Below the pieces are notes generated by a model. That model saw only the letters and a list, made by a program, of their open reading frames with translations, made no database searches and was not told where the DNA came from. A stretch of 64,000 bases of DNA from Ctena decussata (lineage: Eukaryota; Mollusca; Bivalvia; Lucinida; Lucinidae). Below, piece by piece: positions 47,042 to 57,886 of this stretch (its first letter is position 1; each line of letters starts with the position of its first letter). The stretch covers positions 23,563,928 to 23,627,927 of the forward strand of contig OZ022513.1 of the NCBI GenBank assembly GCA_963989385.1. Reading direction: 5' to 3'. Both the position numbers and the translations under genes were made by a program.

Positions 47042-47042
<1 letters not shown>

Positions 47043-47080
<38 letters not shown>

Positions 47081-47086
47081 CGAGAG
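47043..47086. repeat. (AG)n microsatellite in unit 2
   Basis: AG run with two AAAG/ACGAG interruptions near its end. Confidence 0.93.
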
Positions 47087-47149
47087 TAACACGATAACTT
47101 TAATCGCTAAGGTGTATGGAATAGCTGCATGGTTCCCCGTCATTTCTAC

Positions 47150-47300
47150 AAAGGGGAATATTGTTTTATGTCTTCCTTTTTGTTTCCCTGAAAACGGATC
47201 CTTCTGAAAAGGATCTAATTATTTCTTTTAAGAGTCGACCACATCTAGAAGGCATCAAAAGTTAAAATGACAGGTTGCTTCTCATGAAACTTTACCCGTC
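47150..47300. mobile_element. Family B repeat in unit 2 (partial)
   Basis: CCCTGAAAACGGATCCTTCT, AAAAGGATC..TTTAAGAGTCGACC and CTTTACCCGTCC match the family layout, but most of the hairpin core is deleted. Single copy, against four in unit 1. Confidence 0.55.
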
Positions 47301-47310
47301 CACCTAAATA

Positions 47311-47671
47311 CTGTATACGCGGTAATTTCGCGGGTTCAAATATTCGCGGTTAAGGGGCAAAATCATAAACATTAATTTTCGCGATTTTTAATATTCGCGG
47401 TTAGCAACATGCGCAAAAAATCAAAATTGCCAGATTTTCATTTGAGCTAGTTCTTTCACTCACCTGCGGCCGCTGGTTAATGAAAAGACTGGCTCAAATG
47501 AAAAGTACAAGACTTTACCGAAGCAAACAGAAAAAATATATGGACGCTGTGTCTACTGATGACACTTTGTAAGAAACAGGAAATTATTTCGCGATTTTAA
47601 CGTTCGCGGTTTCTAAGTGACCGCGAATAACCGCGAGAAATGGAACACCGCAAAAATTATCGCGTATACGG
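47311..47671. mobile_element. TA-flanked MITE with CGCGAAAATT arms, copy B
   Basis: Opposite orientation to 8852-9220. Ends CTGTATACGCGG and CCGCGTATACGG-type, TA at 47309-47310 and 47672-47673. The same place in units 1 and 3 of the surrounding duplication reads AAATACATATCCG / TAATACATATCCG without the element, so the TA duplication is confirmed by paralogous empty sites. A central hairpin (GAGCTAGTTCTTTCA.. and complement) is kept despite base changes. Confidence 0.92.
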
Positions 47672-48412
47672 TACATATCAGCTATGTGAAGACACCTTGT
47701 CTATTATCAACATTTGTATTAGCAGGGCAACAGAGCATTCGAAAGTTCAAGTTGAGCCTCCAATAAATTAGTAGTCGATAAACAATGTTACTAAAGCTAT
47801 TTCTGATAAAACTAGAACTGTCCGAGGATCTGACTGTAGCCCCGCTGCACCGATTTAGTAATACACTGCCATGAAAAAGAGCAACAAATAAGTTTCAAGG
47901 AAAACTTTAACACAGGCTTTCAAGAGTCTAAATATAAAAAGAAGAAAGCTGGAAAATAAAGATTGAATAAGAGTAATATTCCTGTTTATTAATCCTACAA
48001 TACAACAACTCATTTTATCCGTACAAAATATGAAGTGTTTAGCTGAAATAGCTCCTGAGAAAACCGTGATAAATTTACCTGTAGGCAATGAAAAAAGGAT
48101 AAATAAAGGGAAGAATAAAAGCAATGAGCCAGATTATCTATCACAGGATACAAGAACTCATCATCCATATGTATACGAAGTTTCAAGATTCTAGCTTTAA
48201 TACTTCTTGAGAAAACTCTGACACAAATATTCAATGTTAATATGCAAAATAGGGTAAGAATGAAAAATGGATAAAAATGGAAGAATAAGAGCAATGAGCC
48301 TGAGTTTAAATCCCACAATACAATCATTCATTGTCCATATGTATGCAGTGTTTGAAGATTGTACCTTGCACAGTTCTTGAAAAAACTTCACAATGAAAAG
48401 ACAGATAACAAG

Positions 48413-49912
48413 AGCTGTCGCCTGACAGCATAGCTCGCCTGAATTGGTGCTTGCCCATCACTCAGCCACTATGGTGGTGTGGACTGCTATGCATAAAACT
48501 TCATGCAAGCATGTCCATAATGAAAACACATTTATAAATAAAAGCTATCTCAGAAATAAGTCTTAAAATAAAATTAGAATAAAAAAAATGAAATGAAATT
48601 TCAAAGTCCATGAGCTTGAGGTAAAAAAAAAAAAAAACTGACGGGTGGGGGGTGGGGGTGGGCGGGGGGAGCTATGTGGACTGCTATGCATAAAACTTCA
48701 TGCAAGCATGTCCATAATGAAAACACAAAAGCTATCTCAGAAATAAGTCTTAAAATAAAATTAAAATAAAAAAATGAAATGAAATTTCAAAGTCCATGAG
48801 CTTGAGGTAAAAAAAAAACTGACGGGTGGGGGTGGGGGTGGGTGGGGGTATGTGGACTGCTATGCATAAAACTTCATGCAAGCATGTCCATAATGAAAAC
48901 ACAAAAGCTATGTCAGAAATAAGTCTTAAAATAAAATTAAAATAAGAAAAATCCACATGAAAGTTCAAAGTCCATGAGCTTGAGGTAGAGGGAGGGGGGG
49001 GGGGGGGGGGGGCTAGTATGTATCAAGACCCTGAACCATTATCTAACATCAGCCCAAGTATTAGTATCAACTGAGTCCATCATCGTGGCACTGTGAAATT
49101 ATGTCTTCATAAATATAAAACTTTAACCAAAATCTTTAAAACAAAATTCTAAGTTGATGACATTGACTTCAAGGTCACCCAGTGGGGTAAGTATAAAGTG
49201 TTTTGTAAAAACTCAAAAAAGAGTCTAACATCAGTTCAAGTATAAACTAAATCTCTGCAAAGCATTATGAATCAGTATGCAATTACAAAACTTTAAAAAA
49301 GACAAAAATTTCCTAAGTCCCTGACCTTGACATCAAGATCACTGAGCGGGGTTGGGGTAGTACTCTGTAGATCTAACTACAGTGCAAATATAAAAAGAAT
49401 TCATCTCTGGGTTCAGGAGATATGTGTCTTTAAAAAACTTTAACCAAAACATCCAATCAATAAAAAGACAATATTCTAAGTCCATGACCTTGACATCAAG
49501 GTTACGGAGGGGGGAGGGGGTAGTACCTTCAAAAACTTTAGACCAATATCTAACTTTAGTGCAAGTATCAAAGGAATCCATCCATGGGTTCAGGAGATAT
49601 TGGGCTTTATAAAACATTAACCAAAACATCCAGTCCAAAAAAACCCACCAATTTTCTAAGTCCATGACCTTGACATCAAGGTCACAGAGTGGGGTGGGGG
49701 TGGTACCCTGTTAAACCTTAGACCAATATCTAGCTACAGTGCAAGTATCAAAAGAATCCATCCATGGGTTAAGGAGATATAGGTCTTTAAAAAACTTTAA
49801 CCAAAACATCCAATTCGAACGCCGACGCGGACGCTGACGCGGACGCGGACGCGGACGCCGACGCCGTGGTGACAACAATAGCTCTTCCTGAACTTTCGTT
49901 CAGGCGAGCTAA
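48413..49912 (+). mobile_element. Pearl/HINE-like element (inner), with ~165-bp units
   Basis: Starts CAAGAGCTGTCGCCTGACAG..TAGCTCGCCTGAA and ends AGCTCTTCCTGAACTTTCG..TTCAGGCGAGCT, a terminal hairpin that also mirrors the left end. Core units carry CATGACCTTGACATCAAGGT, AGTGCAAGTATCAAAAGAAT and CCATCCATGGGTT, near 49158, 49321, 49483 and 49663. A (GACGCG)n-type run (about 49816-49865) follows the core. Inserted inside the tandem core of the outer element. Confidence 0.75.
48476..49016. repeat. Three recent ~175-197-bp direct repeats
   Basis: GGACTGCTATGCATAAAACT recurs at about 48481, 48678 and 48853, each followed by TCATGCAAGCATGTCCATAA and AAAGTCCATGAGCTTGAGGT, and a G-rich end. The units are nearly identical, so this is a late expansion inside the inner element. 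A G19 tract ends the third unit. Confidence 0.88.
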
Positions 49913-51147
49913 AAAGGACAAATAAAGGGAAGAAAAAGTGCAATGAGGCTCAATGTGGCAAACTGGCGGGAGGGAAAGACAAGAAGGGCGGGACGCCCTT
50001 CTATACCTGTGTAGGGGAAACACTACACATGCTCCATCCTAGAATACAAAAACTCATTGTTCAAATGTTTACCAAGTTTTAAGATTCTAGCTTCAAGAAA
50101 AATGAATAAAAAATAGAAGAACAAGAGCAATGAGCCTGAGCCTCATTCCCAATCACTCATACTCCAAAAAACTGACAGTTTCAATTGTAACATGCAAAAC
50201 ATGGAAAGAACGAAAAAATGATAAAAATAGAAGAAAAAGAGCAATGAGCCTGAGCCTCAATCCCACAATACAATCACTCATTCTCCATATGTATGCCATG
50301 TTTGAAGATTGTAGCTTGCATAGTTCCTGAGAAAACTGTGACACAAATTTACCCTGAAAAAACAGAAAAATGTCAAATAAACGGAAGAATATAAGTACTG
50401 AGCCCGATTCACAAACCCACGATCCATACGTATAACAAGTTTGAAAGATTCTAGCTTCAAGAGTTCCTGGAAAAACTCTGCCACAAATTTTCAATTTTAA
50501 CATGCAAAATACGAAATGAAAGAAAAATGGATAAAAATAGAAGAACAAAATCAATGGGCCTTGGTCTCTATTCAACGATACACACACTCATTCTTTATAT
50601 GTATGCCATGTTTGAAGATTATAGTTTGCATAGTTCTTGAGTAAACTGTGACACAAATTTACCCTGAAAAGGCAGAAAAATTGACAAATAAAGGAGAGAA
50701 TAAGAGCACTGAGCCCGATTCTTAATGCCACGATTCAACAACTCAATGTCCATATGTATAATAAGTTTCAAGATTCTAGCTTCGATAGTTCCTGAGAAAA
50801 CTGTGACACAAAAATCTTAAGAAATTACGGCGTTACGGAATGACGGACAGACCAAATCCAGTATAGCCCCACCTTTTCAAAGCGGGGCTATAATTACACA
50901 CAAACCCGTTCTTAATCAGTTTAACTTCTTTAAAGAGCTTGCCAAATATCAATTGACACTTCAGTTGGTAGACTGCGTATAGATAGAGTTTTAGTATGGG
51001 ACAGTTAAACAACTGAATCAAGCAAACCCATGGTTTTGCTTGACTTACTTGTTTAACTGTCCCACACAAAAATGACCTTGGTGTCGGTAGACTGCCTACA
51101 GATAACGCCATGATTTTGATCGACTCAGCGTTTTCCCAGTTTCATTT

Positions 51148-51384
51148 GAGCCGCGACATAATAAAACCATCAAAGTGGCATACGCGATCAGCAAAAATCA
51201 GATCAACATGGGCATCTGCCCAGTTTGTTCACAGTCCTCCCTATCGGCAAGGAGATAGCATTGAAACTTAACTACCCTTTAAGCGCACAGCAAAGACTCT
51301 GGTCAGACTGGGCGGATGCCCAGGCTGCTCTGGGTCTTCACTGGGTGCACATGCCACTTTTTTGGGTTTGTCGTGTCGTGGCTC
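51148..51384. mobile_element. Family P palindromic MITE, copy 11, with ATTT duplication
   Basis: GAGCCGCGACATAAT to GTGTCGTGGCTC, flanked by ATTT at 51144-51147 and 51385-51388. It interrupts unit 3 of the duplication. Unit 1 shows the empty site TTTCATTCATCTGACTG, where ATTC stands for the target ATTT, so the 4-bp duplication is independently supported. Confidence 0.93.
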
Positions 51385-51530
51385 ATTTATCTGACTGTCC
51401 CAAATCGCAGAGCAATTTTATGTTTTATACAGACATAAAAGAGAAACTTGTGCGCAGTGATTTACAGCTTAGACAAAATAGATTTCCCTTAAAAGGCGAA
51501 CAAATTACTGGTTTATTGAGATGAGATATA

Positions 51531-51532
<2 letters not shown>

Positions 51533-51571
<39 letters not shown>
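51533..51571. repeat. (AG)n microsatellite in unit 3
   Basis: Pure AG run, orthologous in position to 45591 and 47043. Confidence 0.95.
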
Positions 51572-51574
<3 letters not shown>

Positions 51575-51604
51575 ACAAGCTTATCTTATATTTTAGGAGT
51601 ATGA

Positions 51605-51770
51605 GCACGTTTCCCTGGACAACGAATCCTTCTGAAAAGGGGGGCTACATTTAAAGAAAAAACTTTGTTAGGAACAAATTCTTTCCTTAAAGAGTCGACA
51701 ATATTAAGAAGGCAGCCAAAGATTGAAATGGCAAAGGTGGTTTGCCTGAAAGTTTACCCTGCGCCTTAAT
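51605..51770. mobile_element. Family B repeat in unit 3
   Basis: TTTCCCTGGACAACGAATCC, a hairpin core with AACTTTGTTAGGAACAAATTC, and AGCCAAAGATTGAAATGGC. Single copy. Confidence 0.65.
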
Positions 51771-52165
51771 ACATATCCGTTGAATAAAAAGACATATTTT
51801 GTATAACTAGGACAACAGGGCATTCTAAAGGTCAAGTTGAGCCTCCAATATACTAGTAGGCCTGAAAAGAATGTTTTTATAAGCAATTCCATTTCTGATT
51901 AAAATTACGCAAACATTTCATTATTTATTTCAGAGCTTGCCAAACATAAAATGGCCTTGGAATTGGCAGACTGCGTGAAGACAGAGTAAGACATGGGTTT
52001 GCTTGATCAAGCAGTTTTATATATTAAACTGTCCCAAAACGCAGAGCAATTTTCTGATTTATGCAGACATAAAAGAGAAACTAGCATGATTTACAACTTT
52101 GACCAATTGGGTTTCTCCTTAAAGGCGGCGAACAAATAACCGTTTATTAAGACAGAGACAGTCAG

Positions 52166-52969
52166 AAGAGACATAGACAGAAAAGTCTAGATATGCAACA
52201 TCGGCCACGTCCACTAGCTCCAAAGTACATATCACATATTACTCACATGCTATGTCTCTACATAACAAGGATTGCCATACAGCACTGGCATTTTGCAAGA
52301 GAAGCGTCTACAAGTACAAAGTACAAATAATTTATTGTGATTTAAGGCCTCCAGCCCGTAACACTAGATATATACAATACAGTTAAATACAATACCATGT
52401 TCATACGTGTGGTACATGTAAAATAACAAAAGTCAATTACCAATCAATTCTTTTCGGAATTTTAATACATAGTATAAGTACATTGATACCGCATTTACGA
52501 TTTTCTCATTTTTTTCTAAATGCAAATTAAGTTTCTTGAAAGATCCTAACCTCGGTGTCGTATGGTCGACTTCCGGTTTTCTCCTAGGTTCTGCTTATCT
52601 GAATACCTACGGTCGGGTTGCAGGCCTACATAAATCCAAGAGTTGCTCCATTAAACAGTCTCCCCGTACATCTTCATAGTGTATGTTCTATCTTTTCCGG
52701 TCCTTTGCGATCATTGGACTCATTTTGAGTGATATTGAAAATACAGCTCTGCTGAAGCCGGTTTTAGGGTGTGTAGGCCTTGTTGAATCTTTACATAACT
52801 GGAAATGAACAGACTCAATTAAACAGATTCTGCTATTTTCATTTCAATAAATATATGTTCCCTGCTTCAAGAGGATCTCCAGTTAGAATTTATTTGATAT
52901 GTTAGTCTGAACTACACTAGGCACGTTCAACTCCTGCAATACACAGACACTCCACAGGCTACTCGAACC
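52166..52969. other. No recognisable gene
   Basis: A reverse-strand fragment of dispersed family C lies at about 52665-52745. The rest is unassigned. Confidence 0.45.
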
Positions 52970-53172
52970 ACATAACCAACTAATGGCATGTGCGCCCAGC
53001 GAAGACTAACATCAGTCTGGGCAGCCGCCCAGTCTGAACAGAGTCTTCGCTTTGCGCTTAAAGGGGAGTTAAGGATCTAAGCTAGACTCTGATAAGACTG
53101 GGTGGATGCTCAGGTTGATCTGAGTCTTCGCTGGGCGCACAACCACTTCGTTGTTTTTCTCGTGTCGCGCTC
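52970..53172. mobile_element. Family P palindromic MITE, copy 12 (left end lost)
   Basis: The right arm ends GTGTCGCGCTC. The left arm begins only at AACCAACTAATGGCATGTGC, with about 15 terminal bases decayed. The arms are otherwise recognisable (CTGGGCAGCCGCCCAGTCTG). Confidence 0.78.
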
Positions 53173-53527
53173 ATATGTCTTTAATATATACATGTATTCG
53201 AACAGCCCGAGGAATACTTGAGTATTGCTCGAGTTTACCCGAGTAGTTATGCCGAATGTGCCCATTGTGAATCAGTGGAAAGTCAGGGATTAATGATCCG
53301 CAAACTAATTGCTGTGGTAATATAATGCTTTAAGGGGAACGGAAAAACAAATTAGTAGCATGAGGCAGGTTATTTTCATCCAATGTTAGGTTAAAAGAAA
53401 AAAAGTTAACAGAATGAAAGAAAGATAAAAAGAGTGAAAAACGGAAGAAAAAACCGCAAGAAGGAATGAAAGGAACACCATGGTAATATGAATCATCCTG
53501 GAGTAAGAAACACACCATAATCTGTAT
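53173..53527. other. No recognisable gene
   Basis: Contains ACTTGAGTATTGCTCGAGT-type short symmetry near 53215. Nothing else supported. Confidence 0.4.
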
Positions 53528-53763
53528 GAGCCGCGACACGAGAAAACCAACAATGTGGTTGTGCGCCTAGCGCAGACTCAGATCAGCCTGGGCATCCGCT
53601 CAGTTTGACCAGATTCTTCGTTAAGTGCTCTAAGGGTAGCTAAGGGTCTAGGCTATCTGTATGCGGACAGCGAAGACTCTGATCAGACTGGGCGGATGCC
53701 CAGGCTGATCTGAATCTGCGCTGGGCGCAGGACCACATTGTTGGTTGTCTCGTGTCGCGGCTC
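53528..53763. mobile_element. Family P palindromic MITE, copy 13
   Basis: GAGCCGCGACACGAG to GTGTCGCGGCTC, full 236 bp, inverted orientation by its centre. Flanks GTAT/ATAT, so the duplication is imperfect or mutated. Confidence 0.9.
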
Positions 53764-54115
53764 ATATATTTTAAACATAAATTCGTATCAGCAAAAGCAA
53801 GCATGCAGAGTTGAGTGTTCATAATAAATCGACCAGTAAAATAGCTAAGTAAGATATAGGTGTCATGATAGCATCATATTTAAATTAGCCTGGGTGAAAA
53901 AATTATTAGTGCTGTGCAAGTTAATAAGAAATATTAAAAATACTACAGGCTATCCCAAGTTGGGACCTTGAAACCATAGTATCTATGAACCACTCATTAT
54001 TTGGTGTCATTGGAACAGAACGATGCTTCACATAAGATTTCAGTAGACTTTTCTTCAAAACTAGCTGCGTACAAAATTTGAATACTTGTAAGTTGTTGCA
54101 ATATTAAACTTTCTA

Positions 54116-54330
54116 CAGTCAGCTCTCTATATCTCAAAGTCAAATTTCATCCCAAACTATTGATATCTCAAAGTAAATTTTCTGGTTCCAGAAAATTTAC
54201 TCTGAGATATCAGTAATTTGAGATAACGGGATTTGGAATGTATATAAAAATAGGACATGTGTCCAAATAGTATTCTTTCATATAAAAAGATACTTTGAGA
54301 TATCGGTGTTTGCGGTATCGAGAGAGACTG
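54116..54330. mobile_element. TA-flanked 215-bp MITE, copy 2
   Basis: CAGTCAGCTCTCTATATCTC to ATCGAGAGAGACTG with TA on both sides. Internal hairpin GATATCTCAAAGTAAATTTT..complement around GGTTCC. Exactly the same length as 33653-33867, in the opposite orientation by its long internal spacer. Confidence 0.87.
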
Positions 54331-54371
54331 TACATTTAAAATACACTCACTCATAGTTGTAGGGCGAACTA

Positions 54372-55790
54372 TTTAATAGCAAATCTCTGTAACCATTTCA
54401 CATTTTACAATGGGGGTTCGGCACGCATAGTCTCAGATTTTTCTCAAACTTTCTCAGTTTGTGTGTTGTCACATAAAAACATTTAAATGAAGGTCGATTC
54501 GTTCTTTTGTGTGTCCGTTGCCATGGCAACGGCCTCCATAGATTTTGCCAAAAAAACAGTAAAAAAATAAGTGAAAATTACCAAATTTTGAACATGTATA
54601 TTTCTTAGAACACATTATCTTTAGTCTAAAAGTGTTTCGACTGAAAAACTACGGAATAGTACAAGAGTGCAGTGAAAAAAATAAACCAGATCTGTTAGTT
54701 CTTTGGTACTGATTTTAGCCCTTGAAGTGGGGTGGGGTATCGAGGTATCGAAAACCCCTGTTTTTGAGCTTTTTCAAGTGCGTACTACCAGTTCGCGCGG
54801 TCACTCTGATATACAAATGCATGACAGCATAATAGAAGAAGATCTCTAGTATCATGAACTGAAGAAACATGTTTGGGAAGTTACCTCCTTATGGCCGTAA
54901 CCATGGAAACGAACAATACCCTATCAAAAAATCAAGGAAACACAACAGTGCACAAAATCACCTATTTATTTCCCTAAACAATTGAAAGGCAGCATTTATT
55001 GCATGTACAAGTGTTGTGAAAATATCAGTTTTAATTTAAAAAAATATTAACATCAAAAGGGGCAGTACTGGGATCATCTTGGGGCTCCGAAAGGGGTTTT
55101 TAAGGCTTAATTTCCTTCAAATAACAAGCTTTCTTCACAAAACTGCAAAACAAGGTATTGGTTTCTATTTAATATGTTGGGAAAACATATTTGTGAAGTT
55201 AGCAGATATAAACTAGGGCAATGGAATATTTTGGGGTCATTTAGGGGTCCAAAAATAAGGGGTTAAAAACTGGAAATCTTTAAAAACTCATGAATTTCTT
55301 TGCAAAACGAAAAATTCAACAGTGCCTACAATAACAATGGCTTTGAAACTGTAAGTCAAATACTAACTGGTTTAAAATAGGGCAATGGGGTGCTCTTTGA
55401 CTTATGTTATGTTCCCTTAAGGGGCCATTAAAGGGGTTGAATCAGCAGAATTGCCTCGAAATTACACACACTATTGATATAAACCAGTATCCGTTACTTA
55501 TTTGTGAGTGTAATCATCAGTCTAAATAAAAGGTACTTAAAATAAGGTAATGGGGATCAACCTAATTGCATTTTTGTATCCAGAAGGGGCCAATAAGGGG
55601 TCAAAATGCAGAAAATTACACCAAAAATTAAGTTTCTCAGAAAGCAGCATACTGTAATACGCTGGCACAGAAACTGTTGGCCCAGTGACAACTGATGTAA
55701 AGCCATAGCGATGGCTGCCCTGTGGTTCCTTTTTATGTGAAATTAAGGGGTCCCAAAATGGGCAAAAATGCAATTATGTACCTCAGTCAA
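54372..55790 (+). repeat. Left member of an inverted pair of tandem arrays
   Basis: Starts TTTAATAGCAAATCTCTGTA, then CACGCATAGTCTC..AAACTTTCTCAGTTTGTGTG and the palindrome GTTGCCATGGCAAC (54527-54540). Downstream, ~150-180-bp units each contain an AGGGG..AAGGGGTT-type phrase, near 55080, 55231, 55411, 55570 and 55730. The mirror image lies at 61740-62870. Non-coding; may be another pearl-type family. Confidence 0.7.
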
Positions 55791-56512
55791 AAATTTTCAT
55801 TGTATACCATTAAAAAGACAACAGCGGATAAGCCTTGATTTTACTACCCAGCAAAGAGTTACTGCTTCAACACAATTCCTTAAATAGTTTTAGTGTTATA
55901 CACTGGACAAAAATAGCTTCAGCACCTTAGTTGCGGACAAAATTGCCAAAACAGGAGGATATTTCAAACATTTTTATTTTAACTAACTCTGTCGATAATT
56001 ATATCTGCAACTGCACATTTAAATATGCCCCCACTTTTACCATAACTCTGTCGATAATTATATCTGCAACTGCACACATAATTATACCTCCGCTATAGTA
56101 TTTGGAGTAGCCTGGCTCCAGTCGAATCTGTATATTACTCTGTTGACCGTCAGATTCGACTCTATGTTTCTTTGCAGGGGATATATTGAACATAGAGTCT
56201 GTAGCCAGACTAGACGTGGAGATGCAAGTTACAGATTCATTCTCTTCAGCCTCCTTGAGAACAGCCTTATGGGAATTTGAACAAGAAACCCCTATGCTGG
56301 CTATTTTTGAGGGTTTAACCGAACATAGATCTGCTGACTGTGCCTAAAAACTGGAAAATGGTCACATTATATGTGTTTTTCTGTTTGGCCCAAGGGACAA
56401 AAGAGTCAAAGGGACGCCCCGTTGGCCAATGTTTGTTTGCTGTCCATTGACTGAAACTCTTCTTAAGAGACAACACTTGACCAGTCGCATGTAGAATCAT
56501 CTCACAAGTCTA
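55791..56512. repeat. 56-bp tandem duplication and local inverted repeats
   Basis: AACTCTGTCGATAATTATAT with CTGCAACTGCACA occurs twice in tandem (55984-56090). At 56109-56220, CAGTCGAATCTG and CAGATTCGACT, then CTATGTT/AACATAGAGTC, then TAGCCTGGCT/AGCCAGACTA, form nested pairs. No gene seen. Confidence 0.65.
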
Positions 56513-56672
56513 GTCTATTCCATAACCTTGCAAGTTTGTCGGAGCATCACAGATAACTTTACAACAACCCCTTTTCACCTAGTCCTGTCTCCAGCTGCCC
56601 TAGTTGTGCTAGCAAAGTCTATTCCCGTCCATTCTTTAATATTGTCTGCCTGCCTCTTCATCTGCCTCTACT
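56513..56672 (-). mobile_element. Second RTE-like LINE copy, severely 5'-truncated
   Basis: Matches the 3' end of the 17279-18675 element (CCATAACCTT, TTCACCTAGTCCTGTCTCCA, AGCTGCCCTAGTTG, CTTTAATATTGTCTGCC). Encodes only the last ~50 codons, with indels. A later stretch up to about 56766 (ATATGCAATGACAAG) may be a further, internally deleted part. Confidence 0.75.
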
Positions 56673-57027
56673 TGACTCAGGAACAAATCTGGCAGCCTCT
56701 GCCCACATGCAGAATATCAGTAAGACTTTGATCCTTGCAATGCATCATGAAAAGATATGCAATGACAAGACTAGTCCTTGTACAGGATAACTCGCCTGAT
56801 ACTGACTTGCTTATCACATAAAAAATGAATGACCTTGATTTCAAGGTCACCCAACGGGTGGGCTATTTTTTGTAAAATCCTAAACCAGTTTCTAATATAA
56901 GTGCAAGTATAACAGTAGATGCAGCCAAGCATTCTGGAAAAGTATGGCATTGGAAAACTTTAACCCAACGAAGAATTTTAGGTATGACCTTAACCTCAAG
57001 GTCACTAAAACGGGTGAGGTGGTACTC

Positions 57028-57886
57028 CCATATAAAAGCTACAAGGAAGCAAATTTGACCTTACCGTAAAAAAGGTCAAAGTCAACCCAAGGTCATAATT
57101 TAAACAATCTTGGTAGTACATATACTTGATTCTACATACCAAGTTTCAAGGCCATTGGCCTATTGGTTCTGGAGAAGAAGATTTTTAAAGGTTTCTACCG
57201 TATATGGGCATGGCGGCCATGTTGATCATGTGACCCAGACCGTTTGAACAACTTTGCGTTCCCCCATCCCCTAGAGGCTTTACATGAAATTTGGTTACAC
57301 TTTGCCCAGTGGCTTTTGAGGAGATGTGTGAAATTGTCAAAATATGAGAGACCAGGATCAAAGGTCAAAGAGTGACCTTGACCTCTTGTACACACAAATT
57401 TTCATGCACTCATTAAGATGACTGTATATACCAATTTTCAGGTCAACATCCTCAACAGTTTCCAAGAAATCTGATGTGCTAGCATTTTCCCATATAAAAG
57501 CTACAGAAAGAAAATTTGACTTTACCGTAACAAAGGTCACGGTTACACCGAGGTCATCATTTGATCAATTTTGGTAGTACTTGCGTACCCAATGGTACAT
57601 ACCAAGTTTCAAGGCCATCGGCCTATTGGTTCTGGAGCAGAAGATCTTTAAATGTTTCTAACATGTATTGGCATGGCGGCCATGTTGGTCAAGTGACCAG
57701 GACCATTTGAACAACTTTTCGTTCCCCCGCCTTCTAGAGGTTCTACATGAAATTTGATTACTATCGGCCCAGCGGTTTCAGAGGAGAAGTTGTTTGAAAA
57801 TATTGACGGATGGACGACTGACGGATGACAGAGCCTTACCATCCTATAAGTTCTCCCGGAGCCGCTGGCTCAGGTGAGCTAAAATC
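57028..57886 (+). mobile_element. Nested pearl-like element with ~460-bp units
   Basis: CCCATATAAAAGCTACA begins units at about 57028 and 57488. Both carry ACATACCAAGTTTCAAGGCC, CCTATTGGTTCTGGAG, GGCATGGCGGCCATGTTG and TTCTACATGAAATTTG-type phrases. The end has GACGGATGGACGACTGACGG, then the hairpin GGAGCCGCTGGCTC and AGGTGAGCTAAAA. This is the same architecture as the others, with a longer unit. Confidence 0.68.

Larger units (their letters stand above)
47814..50895 (+). mobile_element. Pearl/HINE-like element (outer), with terminal hairpin
   Basis: Left end AACTGTCCGAGGATC..TGTAGCCCCGCTG. The right end has TTACGGAATGACGGACAGAC, then the stem-loop TAGCCCCACCTTTTCAAAGCGGGGCTA. TAGCCCCGCT at the left is mirrored by AGCGGGGCTA at the right. 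The core consists of ~170-bp tandem units with CCATATGTATGCCATGTTTG, GATTGTAGCTTGCATAGTTC and CTGAGAAAACTGTGACACAA; units occur at 47880-48412 and 49913-50815. The gap between is another element (48413-49912). Confidence 0.75.
45385..52165. repeat. Fourfold tandem segmental duplication, later invaded
   Basis: Four diverged units share the order: 'GAGCTTGCCAAAT' head, GCTTGACTCAGCG, AACGCAGAGCAATTTTCTG, TATACAGACATAAAAGA, ACTGGTTTATT, an (AG)n tract, a family B hairpin, and a tail with AACAGGGCATTCTAAAGGT and TTGAGCCTCCAAT. Units: about 45385-46720, 46725-47815, 50928-51920 and a shorter one at 51935-52165. Between units 2 and 3 lies a pearl-like element (47814-50895). A MITE sits in unit 2 and another in unit 3. 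No coding sequence is seen in any unit. Confidence 0.8.

Noticed and set aside
48010..48391. Several overlapping minus-strand frames of 64-105 codons, also at 50153-50587
   Set aside because: They lie in the AT-rich ~170-bp tandem core of the pearl-like element; Phe/Leu-rich repeats of the same peptide reflect the DNA repeat.
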